This document shows, one piece after another, positions 24,273-38,577 of a stretch of 64,000 nucleotides of DNA (within the stretch, counting starts at the first letter, position 1; every line of letters begins with the position of its first letter). Made by a program: the position numbers and the translations under genes. Location of the stretch: contig CP141137.1 in NCBI GenBank assembly GCA_035236585.1, positions 13,594,327-13,658,326 on the forward strand. Reading direction: 5' to 3'. The notes beneath the pieces are model-generated. The model made no database searches and was not told the origin of the DNA. It worked only from the letters and a program-made list of their open reading frames with translations. The stretch is from Warburgia ugandensis. Its lineage: Eukaryota; Streptophyta; Magnoliopsida; Canellales; Canellaceae.

Positions 24273-25784
24273 AGGTTTTACGGCTAGTTTATCTATGTCG
24301 AATAAATTTATCCATATCCTAAAACTGCCGATAGCAAAGGGATACGATCGTCTCACAAGAATAATTGTCCACCAGTTATGCAGGTGACAAACAACCCCTT
24401 CAGCAACTACAGCAAAACAATACTTAGCCATAAAATTTACTTTAACACGAGAAACTCTAAGAAGTTTGGAGATAAGTAGATGTGATTAAAGTCTAATCCA
24501 TAACTGATTACTAGCATTGGTCCTCTAGCCAACTGAATCAATATATCGACATAGTAGTGGGCCTGATGGTGGGTTTGTTTGACTGCAATCACAGTAACAA
24601 AATTCTCCAAGAAATTCCAATCCATGAAAAGTCCAACATTTATATTCTCTTTCAAACTAAGTTAAAATTTCACAATTTATTGACCAACGTTCAAATCACT
24701 CGAGGTAACATCCATACCCAATGACCACATGCCAAGGATCATCTAGATGCTGTTTACGAAAACGACCATGTCTATAACATACTAGACAAACAGATGGTAC
24801 TATCACGTTCCTAGCGCATCGATCAACTTCTTGGGCTTCAAGGTGGAAATGAAATGTGTGGTTAAAACCATTTATCCTATAGACCAAGAAAACGAGAGCT
24901 CCAAGGTTCCCGTTACATGCCAAGCTAGCATGCCACCCAGACATTACCATCCAAAGAGAACGACTCCAGTGGAAAGCAATGGCCTTCTTTGCCTGCCAGA
25001 ACTCTAAACAATATTTGATAGATCAAGGTGAAATCTACTGTACAGACTAGTAACAACTGTTCGACTATATGAATGCTGATCACATCTATATGGCACACCA
25101 GAAATTGTGTGATGGGAAAGAGATTAAAGATCACCTATTTGGCATTTTCCTCCAATAAACTGAAGTGTTGCAAAATGAAAAAAAGATAAAATTGAAGGAT
25201 TTTATTTCCTTATTTCTGTAGAACTCTTATTTCTCAAGTAATTCTAGTCCGAACTCTCTAATGATGGCAGCTCACTAGATTAATAAGCCAAACACCTACA
25301 TGTGTGCCGCCTCCAGCACAAGATCCCAGTAAGAAGGAAAAATGATATGGAATGCTGGCATGCAAAAGCTTCTCCGCACCAAAAGTCCAACGAGAAAGCA
25401 ATGACAACAGATTAGACTATCAAGAGAGCAGTTTACGGTAAAATACTCCATGACATCCATTTATTCTGTTTGGAATGTTTTCAGATTCCTATCTCTGTTA
25501 GATGTATGGCTCAATAAAAAGATTCCACACAAAACAGATGGCAGCAAAAGCAGATCTTATTTTTATTTTATATTTTTGGGTATTCTAGTCTAGCAAGGGG
25601 AAATGGAGATGTGAACATAACCCCATGTCTTTCATGTACCCTATCATATCCTTTCTTTTCTTTTTTTTACATCATGTAAGTCTGCTCCTATAAATATCCA
25701 CCATGGGTTGAAATTTTTTTGCATTGCTCCATTCATGTCTTCTCAGAACTGTGTCTTAGTTTAATCTTCAAACCCTACTTTTGG
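24273..25784. other. Intergenic, nothing recognised
   Basis: Several short minus-strand open frames between 24222 and 25134 have no recognisable domains. I see no gene I can support. Confidence 0.4.
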
Positions 25785-26312
25785 ATGCATGCACTTATAT
25801 TTATGATCTTCTTTCCTAAAATAAGATTTATTAATAGAATTTTATCATAGGGTCTTTTTATGTCAATAACTTTCTTTTTTTAATTCTTTATATACTATTA
25901 TCTCTACACCATTTTATCATTATCCTTTTGCATGTACTAGAGTTTATACCCATCAATGTCTCTAGTTTTAACCCCTTCTACTTGGTTTCTTAGATACAAG
26001 CTACATTGACTCTACTATATTTTATTGTATCTACTAACTTCATACTTTTACTCATCAATGTACCTATATTCCATATGACAATACAAATCTTATTCTTCTA
26101 AGCTAGTCTCTTCACCCATACACATTTAGAATGGTGTGGGAACTCCTGCCTATTTTTTACTGCACCTTGTTTCTGATGCATCACACCACTTTTGAGGGAA
26201 TGCTTTAGCAGCAATATGACGCTTATGGGAGAATATGTCCTAGTAACCCTTGCCCATTTCTCACTGCATCTGAGATATGATACAGATCGTCACTTATGGG
26301 GAATGTGCTAGC
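25785..26312 (-). mobile_element. RTE-clade LINE, 5' fragment (reversed)
   Basis: Read on the minus strand this matches the start of the forward RTE copy at 27340. A 5' region of repeated units comes first (minus-strand order from 26312 down to about 26130), then CACCATTCTAAATG, GACTAGCTTAG, and the first part of the endonuclease domain around 25785-26090 with WNIGTL as the starting motif. It is broken by stops and lacks everything after the early endonuclease region. It lies head to head with the copy at 27340-30266. Confidence 0.75.
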
Positions 26313-27339
26313 ATTAGGAATGTCAAAAAAACTTCATTTGATAAATTTGCCAAAAGATTTTTTGTCAGTTAGCACTTAAATCAATTGTACTCCTTTATTT
26401 GGGCTTCGGACTAGTAGTGAGATCGTAAAATCACATAGATAAAGTTTATTGAAGGACAATAATATTATAAAAATTAAAGTAAACAGGTCTTGATATAGCA
26501 TATAAATGTTACCATACAACAGTATGTGTTTCAATAACAAATAGATAGATATTATAAACATCTTTTACTAAGCAACATTACTATTTTCAAAAACATATAT
26601 CAAATAAGAGCCTATTTGATGTAATGACAAATGAAATAAGTCTTGCCAATTGCTACCTAAGATCCAAAATTTTTTAAACTCTATTAGTTGAATAGACTTT
26701 TGGAACATGAAAACCCATTATAAGCTTCGTGATATTTGAAAATTTCTTACTTGAATTTAACATTTTCTACTTGCTTTTTCTAGCCATCCATTTTAAAGGT
26801 AACAAATTGGAGTCGTAAGACAACTAAATAGGTTCTAACTTCGATTTCTTCTTATTTTTATTTATAGGCTACAAAACAAACAATTTGATCATTGAAAAAA
26901 GTGCAAAGCCTACTTGAACTAATTTTAGTTTAGTTTTTAGTTGTCATATTTAATGGGGACAAATCAAAGTCATAGAATATCCATATTGGTAGCAACACTT
27001 AAAATGAGTTACATTATCTGTCATGTACTTTTTTTGACATAGAAATACTCCTCTATCATATGGGCCTACTTGCAACCCTATGAAGTGGTCGAGTTCCCCA
27101 AGCTCCTTCATCTCAAATCTCACTAAGAGACTATCATATTAGTGTAACTTCTTTCGTATCATTTCCTTTGAAAATTAGATTGTCCACATATATTAGCATC
27201 CTCTACCTACATGGTCTTATGATCTAGGAGTTGGTCCCAAGCCCGAATAAAAGAGGTGGGTTGCATCAAGTTCCAACTGGCATAAAATTCTTAGGCAAAT
27301 CCTTATAATGAATCTAAAGCACAAGGCATTTCCTTACAT
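26313..27339. other. Intergenic between two head-to-head RTE pieces
   Basis: AT-rich sequence with no recognised gene or repeat. Confidence 0.4.
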
Positions 27340-30266
27340 TAGGATGTTTCCAATAAGTGATGAGCTACGTTAGATCCCAAATGTAGTGGAAAATGGGCAA
27401 GGGCTGTTAGAGCATTCTCAAGTAAGCGATGCACTGTATTAGATCTCGGATATAGTGGAAAGTAGGCAAGGATTCCTGCACCATTCTAAATGCACGCGGA
27501 TAAAAAGACTAGCTTAGGAAAATAAGATTCGTATCGCCATATGGAATATAGGCACATTAACAAGTAAGAGTATGGATTTAGTAGACATGATGAAATGTAA
27601 AAGAGTTAGCATAGTTTGTATTCAAGAAACCAAGTAGAAAGGGGCTACAACTAGAGAAATTGATGGGTATAAGATTTGGTATATGGGAAAGGACAATAAT
27701 AAAAAGGGCATAAGTATAATGGTGGATAAATAATTAAAAGATAAAGTTGTATATGTTAGAAGAACTAGTGATAGAATTTTATTAATGAAACTTGTCCTAG
27801 GAGAGAATATTGTAATTGTTATAAGTTCATATGCCCTATAGGTAGAGTTAAAAGATAGAATCAAGAGATAGTTCTAAGAAGATATGTAGCGAGTAATGCA
27901 AGAAATCCCTAGCATAGATGCAATATTTATAGAAGCATACTTAAATGGTCATGTAGGAAAAGAAAAGGAAGGATATGACTGGGCACATGGGTGGTATGAT
28001 GTTAATTGATTAAATTAATAAAGGCAAATAGACTTCTTTCTATTTGACTTTGGCATATAACCTAGTTCTAGCAAACATATACTTTAAGAAAATCGATGAA
28101 CGCTTACTAACCTTTAAAAGTGCATATAAAGCCAAATAGACTTCTTTCTACTTAGGAATATTAAGAGATCAATATGTAAAGATCTCAAAGTGATACACGG
28201 CGAGAGTTTAGCTACACAAAATAGAGTAATGGTTATATATATTTATATAAAGAGATGGAAGAAAGGAAATAAACTTAATAAGTGTCCAAAAACTAAGTGT
28301 GGAACTTAAAAGAAGAGAAGATAACATCATTCACAAATAAGTTAAATTTAGAAAGAAAGTGGAACAATGGAATAGAAGTAAATAACACCTGGACTCTTAT
28401 GGTTGAGTCCATTAAGAAAGTGGGAAAAGATGTTATAGGAAAAAGTTACAGGAAACCATCAAAGAAAACTTGGTAGTTTAAGTGAAAAAGTAAAAAATGT
28501 TATCAAAGAGAAACAAGCATATTTTAAAACATGGTAAGGAACTAGAAATACTAAAAACTTTGAGCAATATAAGAACATAAAAGGTTGCTAAAAGAGTAGT
28601 GAGAAAAGCTAAAGTCTAGGTGTATGATGATCCAAATATTAAATTAGGGTCAAGAGAAGGTAAGAAAGATGTGTTCAAACGTAAAAAAAGAAAAGAACGG
28701 AATTGTAAGGACTTAGACTATGTTAAATGTATTTAAAGTTATAACCAAAGGGTACTAGTCAAAGATAATGAGATCAAATGAAAGGTGAGAAAATTACTTT
28801 TAAAAATTACTAAATGACAAATGTCTTAAGAATATAGAGATTGAGAGAACCATAAACCTAAATAATATTGGATTATATAGATATGACTGTAGGATAAGGA
28901 TACCTAAAGTGAAAGAGGGATTAAAAAAGATGAAATCAGAAAAAGGCCCTAGGCCACGATGGTATAACAATAGAGGTTTAGAAGTATATGGGAGATATTG
29001 GAGTAGTTTTGCTAACAAAGTTGTTTAATATGATTGTAGAATCAAAAAACATGCTAGATGAGTGGAGGAAAAGCTCTATGATACCAATTTATAAGAATAA
29101 AGGAGACATATAGAGTTGCACTAATTATTGTGAGATCAAACTTATGATCCACACCATGAAACTTTGGGAAAGACTTATTAAGAAAAGGCTAAGGCGAGAT
29201 AAGTGCATCAAAAAACTAGTTTGGTTTCATGCATAGGAGGTTTACCATAGAAGCTATTTTCCTACGACAATTGATAGAAAAGTATAGGGAGAGGAGGAAG
29301 GACCATCACGTGGCCTTTATTGAATTAGAAAAAAGCTTATGATAGAGTCCTTAGAGAGTTATATGGTGGGTGTTGGGTGAGAAAGGGTTTTCACTGGGCT
29401 TTATAAATATAATTAAGGATACGCATGAGGGAGTGGTTACAAATGTTAGGATTACTAGCTGAGAGACCAATGATTTTCCAATCTCTATAGGATTGCACCA
29501 GGGATTAGCATTGAATCCATACCTTTATACATTAGTTATAGATGAGTTAACAAAACATATGTATAAGGAGATTTTATAGTACATGATAAGACAAGGGAGG
29601 GTATAAATAGTAAGCTAGAGTTGTGAACAGATGCTATAGAGTCTAAAGGATTTAAAATTACCCAAACTAAGATAGTTTATGCAAAATGCAATTTTAGAAA
29701 GGAGAGGAGTAGGAGTGAAGCACCAGTAAAGATTGATAACCAAGAAGTTTCCTAATAAGACCACTTTTGATGCTTAGGATTGATAATTCTTGAGAGCAAA
29801 GAGATTGAGAGGGATGTTACCTAGAGAGTCTGAGTGGATTGGAACAAATGGAGATGTGCTTTTTGGAGTTTCGTGTGATTGGCAGGTGCTATTCAAAGGG
29901 AAAGAAAAATTTTGTAGGATGGTTGTAAGGCTGGCCATGCTCTATGGATCAAAGTATTAAGTAGTTAAGGAAGATCATGTAGATGAGATGATCATAGCCA
30001 AAATAAGGATGTTGGGATGGAGGAGTGGCAAAGTAAGGGGGGGTAGACTTAGGTGGTTTGGACATGTCTAACAAAAGCTAAAAAACGGAACTAGTTAAAA
30101 GAAGTGAGTTGATCTAAGTTGAATGCTTTAATAGGCAAGGGATATTGATAGAAGTGGAGAAAAGATTTAAAAACTTTTGGACTAAATGAGGCCATGACCA
30201 TTGATAGAGGAGAATGGAGGAACAATATTGATGGTGATAAGGCTTTGATGATGATGATGATGATGT
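27340..30266 (+). mobile_element. RTE-clade LINE, nearly full-length decayed copy
   Basis: About 2.9 kb of an RTE-type non-LTR retrotransposon. The 5' region has two related units of about 68 bp (27352 and 27420). It is followed by an apurinic endonuclease-like domain (about 27535-28180; motifs WNIG, IQETK, DGYKIW) and a reverse transcriptase-like domain (about 28890-29640; blocks KSSMIPIYKNKG, FIELEKAYDRV with a frameshift, IGLHQG). A C-terminal segment follows at 29780-30110 (AMLYGS-like, MLGWR, RLRWFGHV). The 3' end is the family end ...GATAAGGCTTTGATGATGATG, a TGA repeat instead of poly(A), as expected for RTE elements. Frameshifts, stops and small deletions are scattered throughout, so it is not active. 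Confidence 0.85.
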
Positions 30267-31739
30267 GACATGCTAACCATTTTGTTTTCAAAATAGGGTT
30301 GAATCTCTAGTTATTGCAAAACCATTGAACACAAAAAATTGTGCAATCTTATCACACATGTTGAAATACATGTAGAAGATTGAGAATATTTTTAATATGT
30401 ATCAAGAACTTAAAATTTTGATTTTGGTCATACTTGTATCAAGCAAATTTGAATTTCAAAAATATAATTAATATCAAAGAACATGCCATGTTGGGATAAA
30501 AAACATGAATCCTCTATTTGGTCCACCTCTAGATGAGATCAACAACTCCATGCTTGATTTTCTTCTTCTTCTAGAGGTGGCTCCAAGTTCCAGGGCTTAG
30601 AATTAAACGAGAAGAAGAAAGAAGCTACAAACCCTACTTAAGGCAACTTCTATTCTAGTTATAACTCTAACTAATATAGTACAACCTCTTAAGAACTTTC
30701 TAAAGTGGAATCTTCTCCAAACTATCTAACTATGAAACACTTTTCTAATGTGATATAAATACTCTTAAATCTATTAAGGGGCATTTTTGTCCAACGGATT
30801 CGATGATGTGGCATCAAGCACTTTTTATGCAAAATTACATTTTACCCATATGGGTAATTACCATTAAATCTCCCACTTATATATATATATATAATATTCA
30901 TTTGTGACATCAACATGGGGCATGTGAATCCATCCCTAATTATTTAAACTTTGTACAATTAAGTGTTGTAGGCCCCATCTTAATGAACATTAAATCTCTT
31001 TGAAAGCTCCTTTTAAAAATATCTTATATTAATATATATTATCAATTTGATAAGTATTTTATCAAATATTGCCAAGGCCTTGGGTTTTTCGAAGTTCATT
31101 TATAAGATGACCCTCAATGAATATGTTACTTTATATAAGAGTGTGGGTCCCGTGTTGAACATTTTATACCCTTTATGAGTTTATAAATGTTTCGGTTTGC
31201 TAAGAATCAACCCTAAATAGATGTTATCATGTAATACAATAAAGACAAATAGTATACCTAATTAAGAATACATATTCCTTAAGTCCAAGGGTGATAATGG
31301 TTGTGTATATCTAGCAATACATAGTATTCTAGAAAGGTGTGGTCATATCCTATATGCAAAATGCTTTTACACCATCTATTTAAGTTCAAGGTCTTCACCT
31401 AAGATGATCTGAGAATTAATTGTCTCCATCTTATGGAAACATATCATTTTACAAGTATTCCAAAATTAGTTTTCCCATTCCTATTCTCACTAAAGGACTA
31501 TTTAGGTCTATGAAGGACTACTTAGGTTTACATAAAACTAGAATTTCATTTCTCATCCATATAGTTCTCAACCATCATTTTATGAAACTTTTACTATGTT
31601 GCCTAAGGTTTTTGAGATTATCTCATGGTGTTTAAATATATATTGTTAGGTCATAATAGATCTCATTAAGGATTACCCTTAGTTGTGTAATTGGTATAGT
31701 ATGACAAAAAGAGATTGTATTTATTCAAATCATCCTATG
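30267..31739. other. Intergenic, nothing recognised
   Basis: AT-rich, with a short TA run near 30877-30890. No gene recognised. Confidence 0.4.
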
Positions 31740-32160
31740 ATAGATATCCTATAATTAGCTTTGTAGCATACACATTTCTAGCAATACAATGTCCATGGTG
31801 CTTGCTTCATCCCATATAATGCTTTCCTCAACTTACACATATAAGTGGCCTTGTCATTGTCTTTGAAGCCACGAGGTTGTTTGACATATATTTCTTTATC
31901 AATTTCTCCAGGCAATAAGGCATTCTTCACATCCATCTATTAGAGCTTTCATCTTTTGCTTGCATCAATAGTAATTAAGACACCGACAATAGTGATCTCT
32001 GCAACATGGCTAAACATTTCATCAAAATCAATCATATATTATTGAATAAATTCACATGCCACCAAAAATTTCTTATGACAATCAATTGTCCAATTTGACC
32101 ATCTTTTCACCTTGTACACCTTACTTGCAAGTTATCTCTTTACACCCATCGGACATGGGA
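31740..32160 (-). mobile_element. Ty1/copia reverse transcriptase fragment (fossil)
   Basis: Minus-strand sequence resembles the central copia reverse transcriptase, with EIYVKQPRGF at about 31870-31900 and LYGMKQAPW at about 31788-31815. It is a broken, isolated fragment with no LTRs identified. Confidence 0.7.
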
Positions 32161-34037
32161 CAAGAACCCAAATTTTCATCCTTCATCAATGTTGTGCTTT
32201 TAAAGTTACTTGCAAACACACAAATCAATGTAGTATTTTCATGCAAGCGAGGTTGAACCCATGAGGAATCTCATAGATTTTCAATGAATTAGATCTTATT
32301 TAAATTATTTAGCTTTAGCCAAAAGAGAAGGGTTTGGATTGAATTAAGAAATTAAAGTACTCAAATTAGAAACATGCATAGACTTAGAAGCTAAAACTAA
32401 AAAGGAAACTTACCTATATTAAAACTAAACAATGTAAATGGAAAGTTACCTAACTAACACGAATATAAATAAGAAAACAATAATAACTTAACATGAATTA
32501 CAGTAAACAACTAAGTTAATGAAATTTACTAAAAATGAAAACTTTCCTAATCTAGAATTAAAAGTAAAAGAAACTTACTAAAGCTAAACTAAGCTAATGG
32601 AATTGAAAACTTAACTAATTAACAATTAAGCAAATAAAGAAACTATAGAGAATTAGAAAGATTCAAAATCAGGAAATTAAACTTAAGGAAACTTTCTTAA
32701 ACTAAAGCTTATCAAAAATAGAAATTTCTAAAATTCAAAAAGAAAACTTTATAATCCTAAAATGACTTGCAAACAATTAATTTAACTACTATAACATGAG
32801 ATTTAATAGCTAAGTTAACCAAGAATCTAAAATGAATGGGATTTAGAACCATGCACATGGTTTTTGGACTATGTGCATGATTCTAGAGCCCTAAAGATGG
32901 TGAAATTTAATGCTTCTACCGTAAGTTACTATGCAACCTAACTATGGGATCTGATAAATAATATGAAAATCCAAATGGGTACCTAATGATTCAAAAAAAG
33001 AAGAAGATGATTTGATGGCTGGAATTAAAGCACAAAGTTAAGGAAAAACCAATTTTTTTATTTCGGTACTTAAGAATAGTCAATAAATCTTGCATTAGAA
33101 AGGTATTGAAATCATAACTTTTATGCAAGAAAACAACCTAGATCCAAAGTACATTGATAAAATAACCATTCCATAACAAGAACTTCCAAAGATCTTTTTT
33201 GAATCACATCCAATTTACATCAAAATTATGAGCATAAAATTATCCACAAAATATAAAAATTACGCACTTTTCTAAAGCCTGAAATCCTATCTATAATGAC
33301 ATGCAAAGAAAACCTATAAAAGAATTCAAGAGAAAAGAAATCTAAGTGAGTGAACTAACTAAGAAAAAATTACCCAAAACTAAGGAAAAAAGAGGGTAAA
33401 AAACATGGAATTCAAGTGAAAAAATCAAGGATTTAAGCTAGCTCTTCTCTTGGCTGTCACTGATGAGTTAACTTAAATTTAAAGGAAATAACAAAGAAAA
33501 TAAATGGAATTGAGGTAAAGGAGAAAGCTAGATGGAAAGAAAGGTGTAAAACTAGAAAGCAAAACAATGAAAACTAAACCAAAGCAAGTAAACTACTAAT
33601 CTGAATTGGAGAGCAAATAATCAAGACAATAACTAGAAATCCAAAGGGAGAAAAACATTTAAGAAATTTCAAAATCCAACAGCAAATAACAACAAATGAA
33701 AGCTTGATTTTAGGGTGTGTCATTTACCTCTAATTGAAAAATTCGTATGGAACAAGGGGCTATATATAGATGAGTGGTTTCCTAACTTAGGAAGGGATGA
33801 AAACATGAGAAAAGTGTCCCTAGTGTTAGGGTATCGAATGATGAAGATTAGGTGGAAGATGAATTAGTAAGATGATGTCACAAACATGATATAAGAGAGA
33901 GATAAGAAGCATGAGCTGGTTGGTTTCTAATTTTGAAAAGGATATAAGCATCTTTTTTTTAGAAGGGAAGTGGAGCTCTTTTCCTTCCAATTTTCTGATA
34001 TTTGGTTCATGGAATGTTAAGAAATAAGATTTAGGAA

Positions 34038-34081
<44 letters not shown>

Positions 34082-36935
34082 CTAGGATTTTAAAGTTGTT
34101 TGGATTGAAGTAGATCTAAGGTTTCCTATTTAGGAAACTACTTGATCACCAATTAGGAAGGGAGGCATCCTCCTCTTGGATGGTTGCTCTCTCCTTCACT
34201 TAAAAACGTGGAACCTTAGTAGGATGGGTGGATTAGGGTTAGGAAATAGATTATGTATGTGGGTTTTTCTCTCTTTATGGGCCTCATAATGCATGATCAT
34301 CTTCCCTTTTACATTAATCTCACAAAATCCCTTAAAATTTACACTTTTAACATAGGAAAGTTGCTTGAACTAATGCTCCAATTGTGTGACTTTATGTGCC
34401 ATTCCTCCTTAGCTTGACGAATCACTTTGATGGCTCATTCCTTAGTGGCTTAAGTAGTTTTAAGGCTTGAGTAGCTTATATGGTCTTTTTCATGACTTTA
34501 ATGGCTAAGATGGCTTGAATGACTCCCATGCAAAGGTGGTGAAAATGTATGGTTTGCTTCATAGGCCTATTTTAGTCACTATTAGCTTCTTCAATTGCTT
34601 TCTTGCTTGCCCTAGGATGATCTTGAATTTTCATTCCACCTTTTATTGATGACATTTAGGCTTTGACTTGCTTAGGTTTCCTATTAAATTAGGAAACCTC
34701 ATGAATGGATTCAATTTCTATCTCAATCAATCTCAACTGTCGGATCATCATCTCTCTTCCTATGAAAGTAAAAAAAAATCTAATTAAATCCTAAAATATG
34801 ATTAATCACGCGCTTATCTCAGATTAGCCTCTAGATCTGTAAAATATTAAAATTTTGCTTCATTAGGTCAAAAGTGCATGTGCTATGAATTTCAAATTTA
34901 CTCCTATAAGTTATAACACACAGGCAACTAATTGGATACTTTCTATAAAAAAATTGAGCAGTTATCAATCAAGAAAATAATCTCTTCCAATGTTAAGTGT
35001 GTATTTTTGTACAAATTACCCTCATTTAGCATAACATTTGATATATTATTTATGGCATTATTTAGAAGTTTATTTGAAAAATATATCATTTAAAATTTTT
35101 ATTACCTAACTGCAATTTGGTGAATTTTTAGGGTTAGATGAAGATTTGAGATAAGTATGTACAAAATTATATGTTATATAATATTATTTATGTTATCTTT
35201 ATGTTTCATAGGTGGTAGATAAAGATCCAAGAGATTAGATTAAGCTTATCAACATTTCAAATAGTTGATCAAGTTTATATTGAAATAGAAGACTATGATC
35301 AATTTAAGATGAATTGAATGATCCAGATTGAATCAAGATAAAATGGCTCAAATTTCAACATTTTTAGTTATAAATGATTTAAGGATTCCAAGATTAGTGG
35401 CGGATTGAAGAAAATCAATGGCAATCTAACCTTAATCAATCAAGATCTCTCAAAAAAAATATCATGGAATGTGTCATCTTTAGAATGATTGGATATAGAT
35501 GTGAAGGTATTAACAAGATGGACATGATTAATGATTTGGATAGCTTAAAATTATTGTTTTTGGGCTAAAATCAAAACACTTTTATTAGGTGTCTTGAATT
35601 AAATCAAGATAATTCTATCGGAGATGAAAGATCAAACATATAAGATAAAATTGGAAAGATATTGATGGATAAATCTTAACCGATGGATGGTCTTGATAGT
35701 TAAAATCCAAAAGAACTCTTTGATATTAATAGATTTACATATGAAACACATTTTATGAACAATTCTAATGTTCAATCAACTGCCCAAGTACCACATTTTT
35801 CTTAATTGGGTGCGATGTGGAGAGAGAGATAGAAGAGAGGGAAGATTTAGAGGGAAGAAATGTGCATTGATGAGAAGGAAAGAGGAAGTTTTCTAGTCTA
35901 AAATAGTTCCTCAAGTTAGAAACCAAGTAAAACTTAGAAACTCAATTTGGCTTAGAACTGCTTAGGGAGAAAGAGAAATCAGAGGAGGAAACTAATAAAA
36001 CTGACCTCCACATCTTCTATAAGTATCATATCGAAGAGGAAGTAAAAAAAAGGATGAAAATTTAGAAGAAAAATGGAGCTTGAAGATGATGAATACGCAT
36101 GAGTGAACTGATGATAAAGGGTATTTGTGCTTGATTTTTCACTTCACTATTCAACAGAAATATATGAAATTGATTATGCTACATAGAACAAATAGAAAAG
36201 AAGATAACCCAGTTTAGATTTGCAATTTTCATGGAAAAAGATGTCAAATGAAGAGCTTAAAATATGCTACTCGTCGTTGTTCGTGTAAACAGTAACAATA
36301 ATTTGCTTATGTTTAAACTTGAATTTTGTTTAATTTATTGTGTTTCTTATTGATCCAGAGCATTGGTTATGTTCTAATTTGTGTTAAAAAGAGTTTGATA
36401 TCAATTTTTACTAATAAGTTTAAATTATTGAATTTCATTAAAGAAATTTAATAGGTATTATTGCTTAAGTTGGTAAACATGGTATGCTTTTGATTGAATA
36501 TCTAAATATTAGTTGGCTTGTGTTGAAATCTAAACATACCATTATCTTTCTTGCTATCTAGTTGTGTTAGATGCCGAGTTTCGCTAAAACTTTTCATTGA
36601 GAAGTCACTGAACTTAGTGGCCAAAAGTCGTCAACTTAATCACAGGTTACTGTTATGAAGTATAGAACTTATATTCGAAATATAGGATTGCTATTGTCAC
36701 ATGTGTGACTGCATGTGCATGTTCCTCTCATTTACTTTGCTAGAGTCACTCTTTTAATTGCATATATATTGAGATGTGCTGCTCATTTTTTTAATTAGAA
36801 ATTTTTTTTTTTGTGAAAATCTATTGCCATGACCTAATGCATAATACATTAAGGAAGACTATTATTGATGCAAAAATTCAATACAAATTAGTCTAATATT
36901 TTTAAATAATTTTTAGGCATTAAAACATATAAAGA
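32161..36935. other. Long AT-rich intergenic stretch without a supported gene
   Basis: No coding region, RNA gene or named repeat could be supported. A TA microsatellite lies at 34041-34077. The sequence between 32270 and 34960 has the look of decayed non-coding retroelement (runs of similar CTAAACTAA- and GAAACTTAC-type phrases), but I could define no ends. Confidence 0.35.
34041..34077. repeat. (TA)n microsatellite
   Basis: About 18 TA dinucleotides without interruption. Confidence 0.95.
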
Positions 36936-37115
36936 AAAGGGCAGCTTCGTGCATAATGTTCTCACATATGTGGGGTCCAGGGAAGGAACGGACTACAAGG
37001 GGTTTATACTACACAGTCTTGCTTACATTTTTGCAAGAGGCTGTTTGTACACTTCGAGTCCGTGATATCTAGGTCACACAGCAATAACTCAACAATTGCA
37101 CCAAGATTTCCCTTC
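36936..37115 (-). mobile_element. Au-type SINE (antisense)
   Basis: On the plus strand it starts AAAAGGGCAGCTTCGTGCA, contains TGTGGGGTCCAGGGAAGG and TTTTTGCAAGAGGCTG, and ends with the tRNA-like head (TTGCACCAAG). The flanks CATATAAAG(A)AAA and CATATTAAAGTAAA look like an imperfect target duplication. Confidence 0.8.
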
Positions 37116-38430
37116 ATATTAAAGTAAATAAAAACTTTATAATAAAAAAATTTCTTAGAATTTTAGTTCTTTCTTTTATGCTATTTTTTTAATAAATATT
37201 TTAGATTGTTAATTGTTAGTTTTGATTCATGATTAATTGTTTAGAAATTAGTCTCCTTAATTAAATGGAAATTTTATTTTTTAATTCTTATTTATTTTTC
37301 ATAAATTAAAAATTAATTTAGAAATCATGTTAGACTAATTTTATTTTTTTCTAAGATTAAAGAGATCTTAATTTTAGATTAGAATATTACTTATGAAATT
37401 CTTAAAATTTGACTTATCTTAAGAAAAGATTATTTTATTCTCAGAATAATTCTTTGATTTTATGGTATTACTTTTTATAGTGGATGCTTAGAGAATTAAT
37501 TCTTTGATTCATTATAGTTGGTTTTACATATACTTCTTAGAATTTGTTAAACTGTCTAGGTTTTGAGTGAGTTACTTGAACACTAAAATAAATGTTAATT
37601 TGGTCATTTGAAATGATAATATAATGTCAATTTTTAAAAAACTAAAATAATAATGTGGATTGTTCAAATAAGTGCCCTAGCAAGAGAGGTAGGGGCGTAA
37701 GGTCTTTCAAAGCAATGGATTGAATAAGGCATATCATCAGCTAATTGTTTAATTAAAAATGCTACATGTTGAATGAGCCTTTTTTACTTTTTGGAATCAA
37801 ATGTGGCATTTCTCCCCTATTTGTATTTGATCCAGTTTTACCGCCCTTTCAATAATGATCCTAACACAAAGGGATTCATGTTCAATTGTTCAAAGAAGAG
37901 GTATAGTATTGGCATCTTCAGTACTTACATTATTATATCATGTTTCCTTATTTGTACTTTAAAAGTTTACTTTATTTGAAAGACTAGAAGTGGCGATAAA
38001 AAATCAAATAATTGAAGTTACTTGCTTATTGGTCCTAGCTAAAAAGTTTTCTCACCACAATCATACATACTTGTTTGATTGGAGCATGCATATGAAGATA
38101 AAAGCCTTTGGGAAAGCCCTACTCTTGTTTTTCAAGACTAGAGTTTGGACTTCCATCATCTCTTTCATAAGTATTTGCTAAAAAACTATTAAGCTTTTTC
38201 CATCCAAACATAAAGGTTGAAGATTCATTATCTTCGTCGGAGGTAATTATCTTATTTTATAATTGAAAGTATAAAGTAAAACAAACAAACAAACAAACAA
38301 ACACATATAATAGTCTATGAAAATTTAAATCAACCCTATAATTTCTCTAAACTATCTCACTTTGTATTTTGGAAAATCAATAATTATGAAATTCAACATG
38401 CCTACTTTTTGGTAAAGAGCAATAGAAGAC
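37116..38430. other. Intergenic, nothing recognised
   Basis: Contains a short AAAC tetranucleotide run at about 38280-38302. Two short plus-strand open frames (37773-38181) show no domain. Confidence 0.4.
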
Positions 38431-38577
38431 AAAGGGCAGCACTGGTACACAAAACTCCCGCCTATGCAGGGTCCGAAGAAGGGGCAAACCACAAGAGCCT
38501 ATAGCAGGCCGCCTTACCTTGCATTTTGCAAGAGGCTGATTTCATGCCTTGAACCCATGACCTCAAGGTCACATGAT
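38431..38577 (-). mobile_element. Au-type SINE, 5'-truncated (antisense)
   Basis: On the plus strand it runs AAAGGGCAGCACTGG ... CTTGCATTTTGCAAGAGGCTG ... CCCATGACCTCAAGGTCACATG. About 25-30 bases of the tRNA-like head are missing. Confidence 0.8.
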
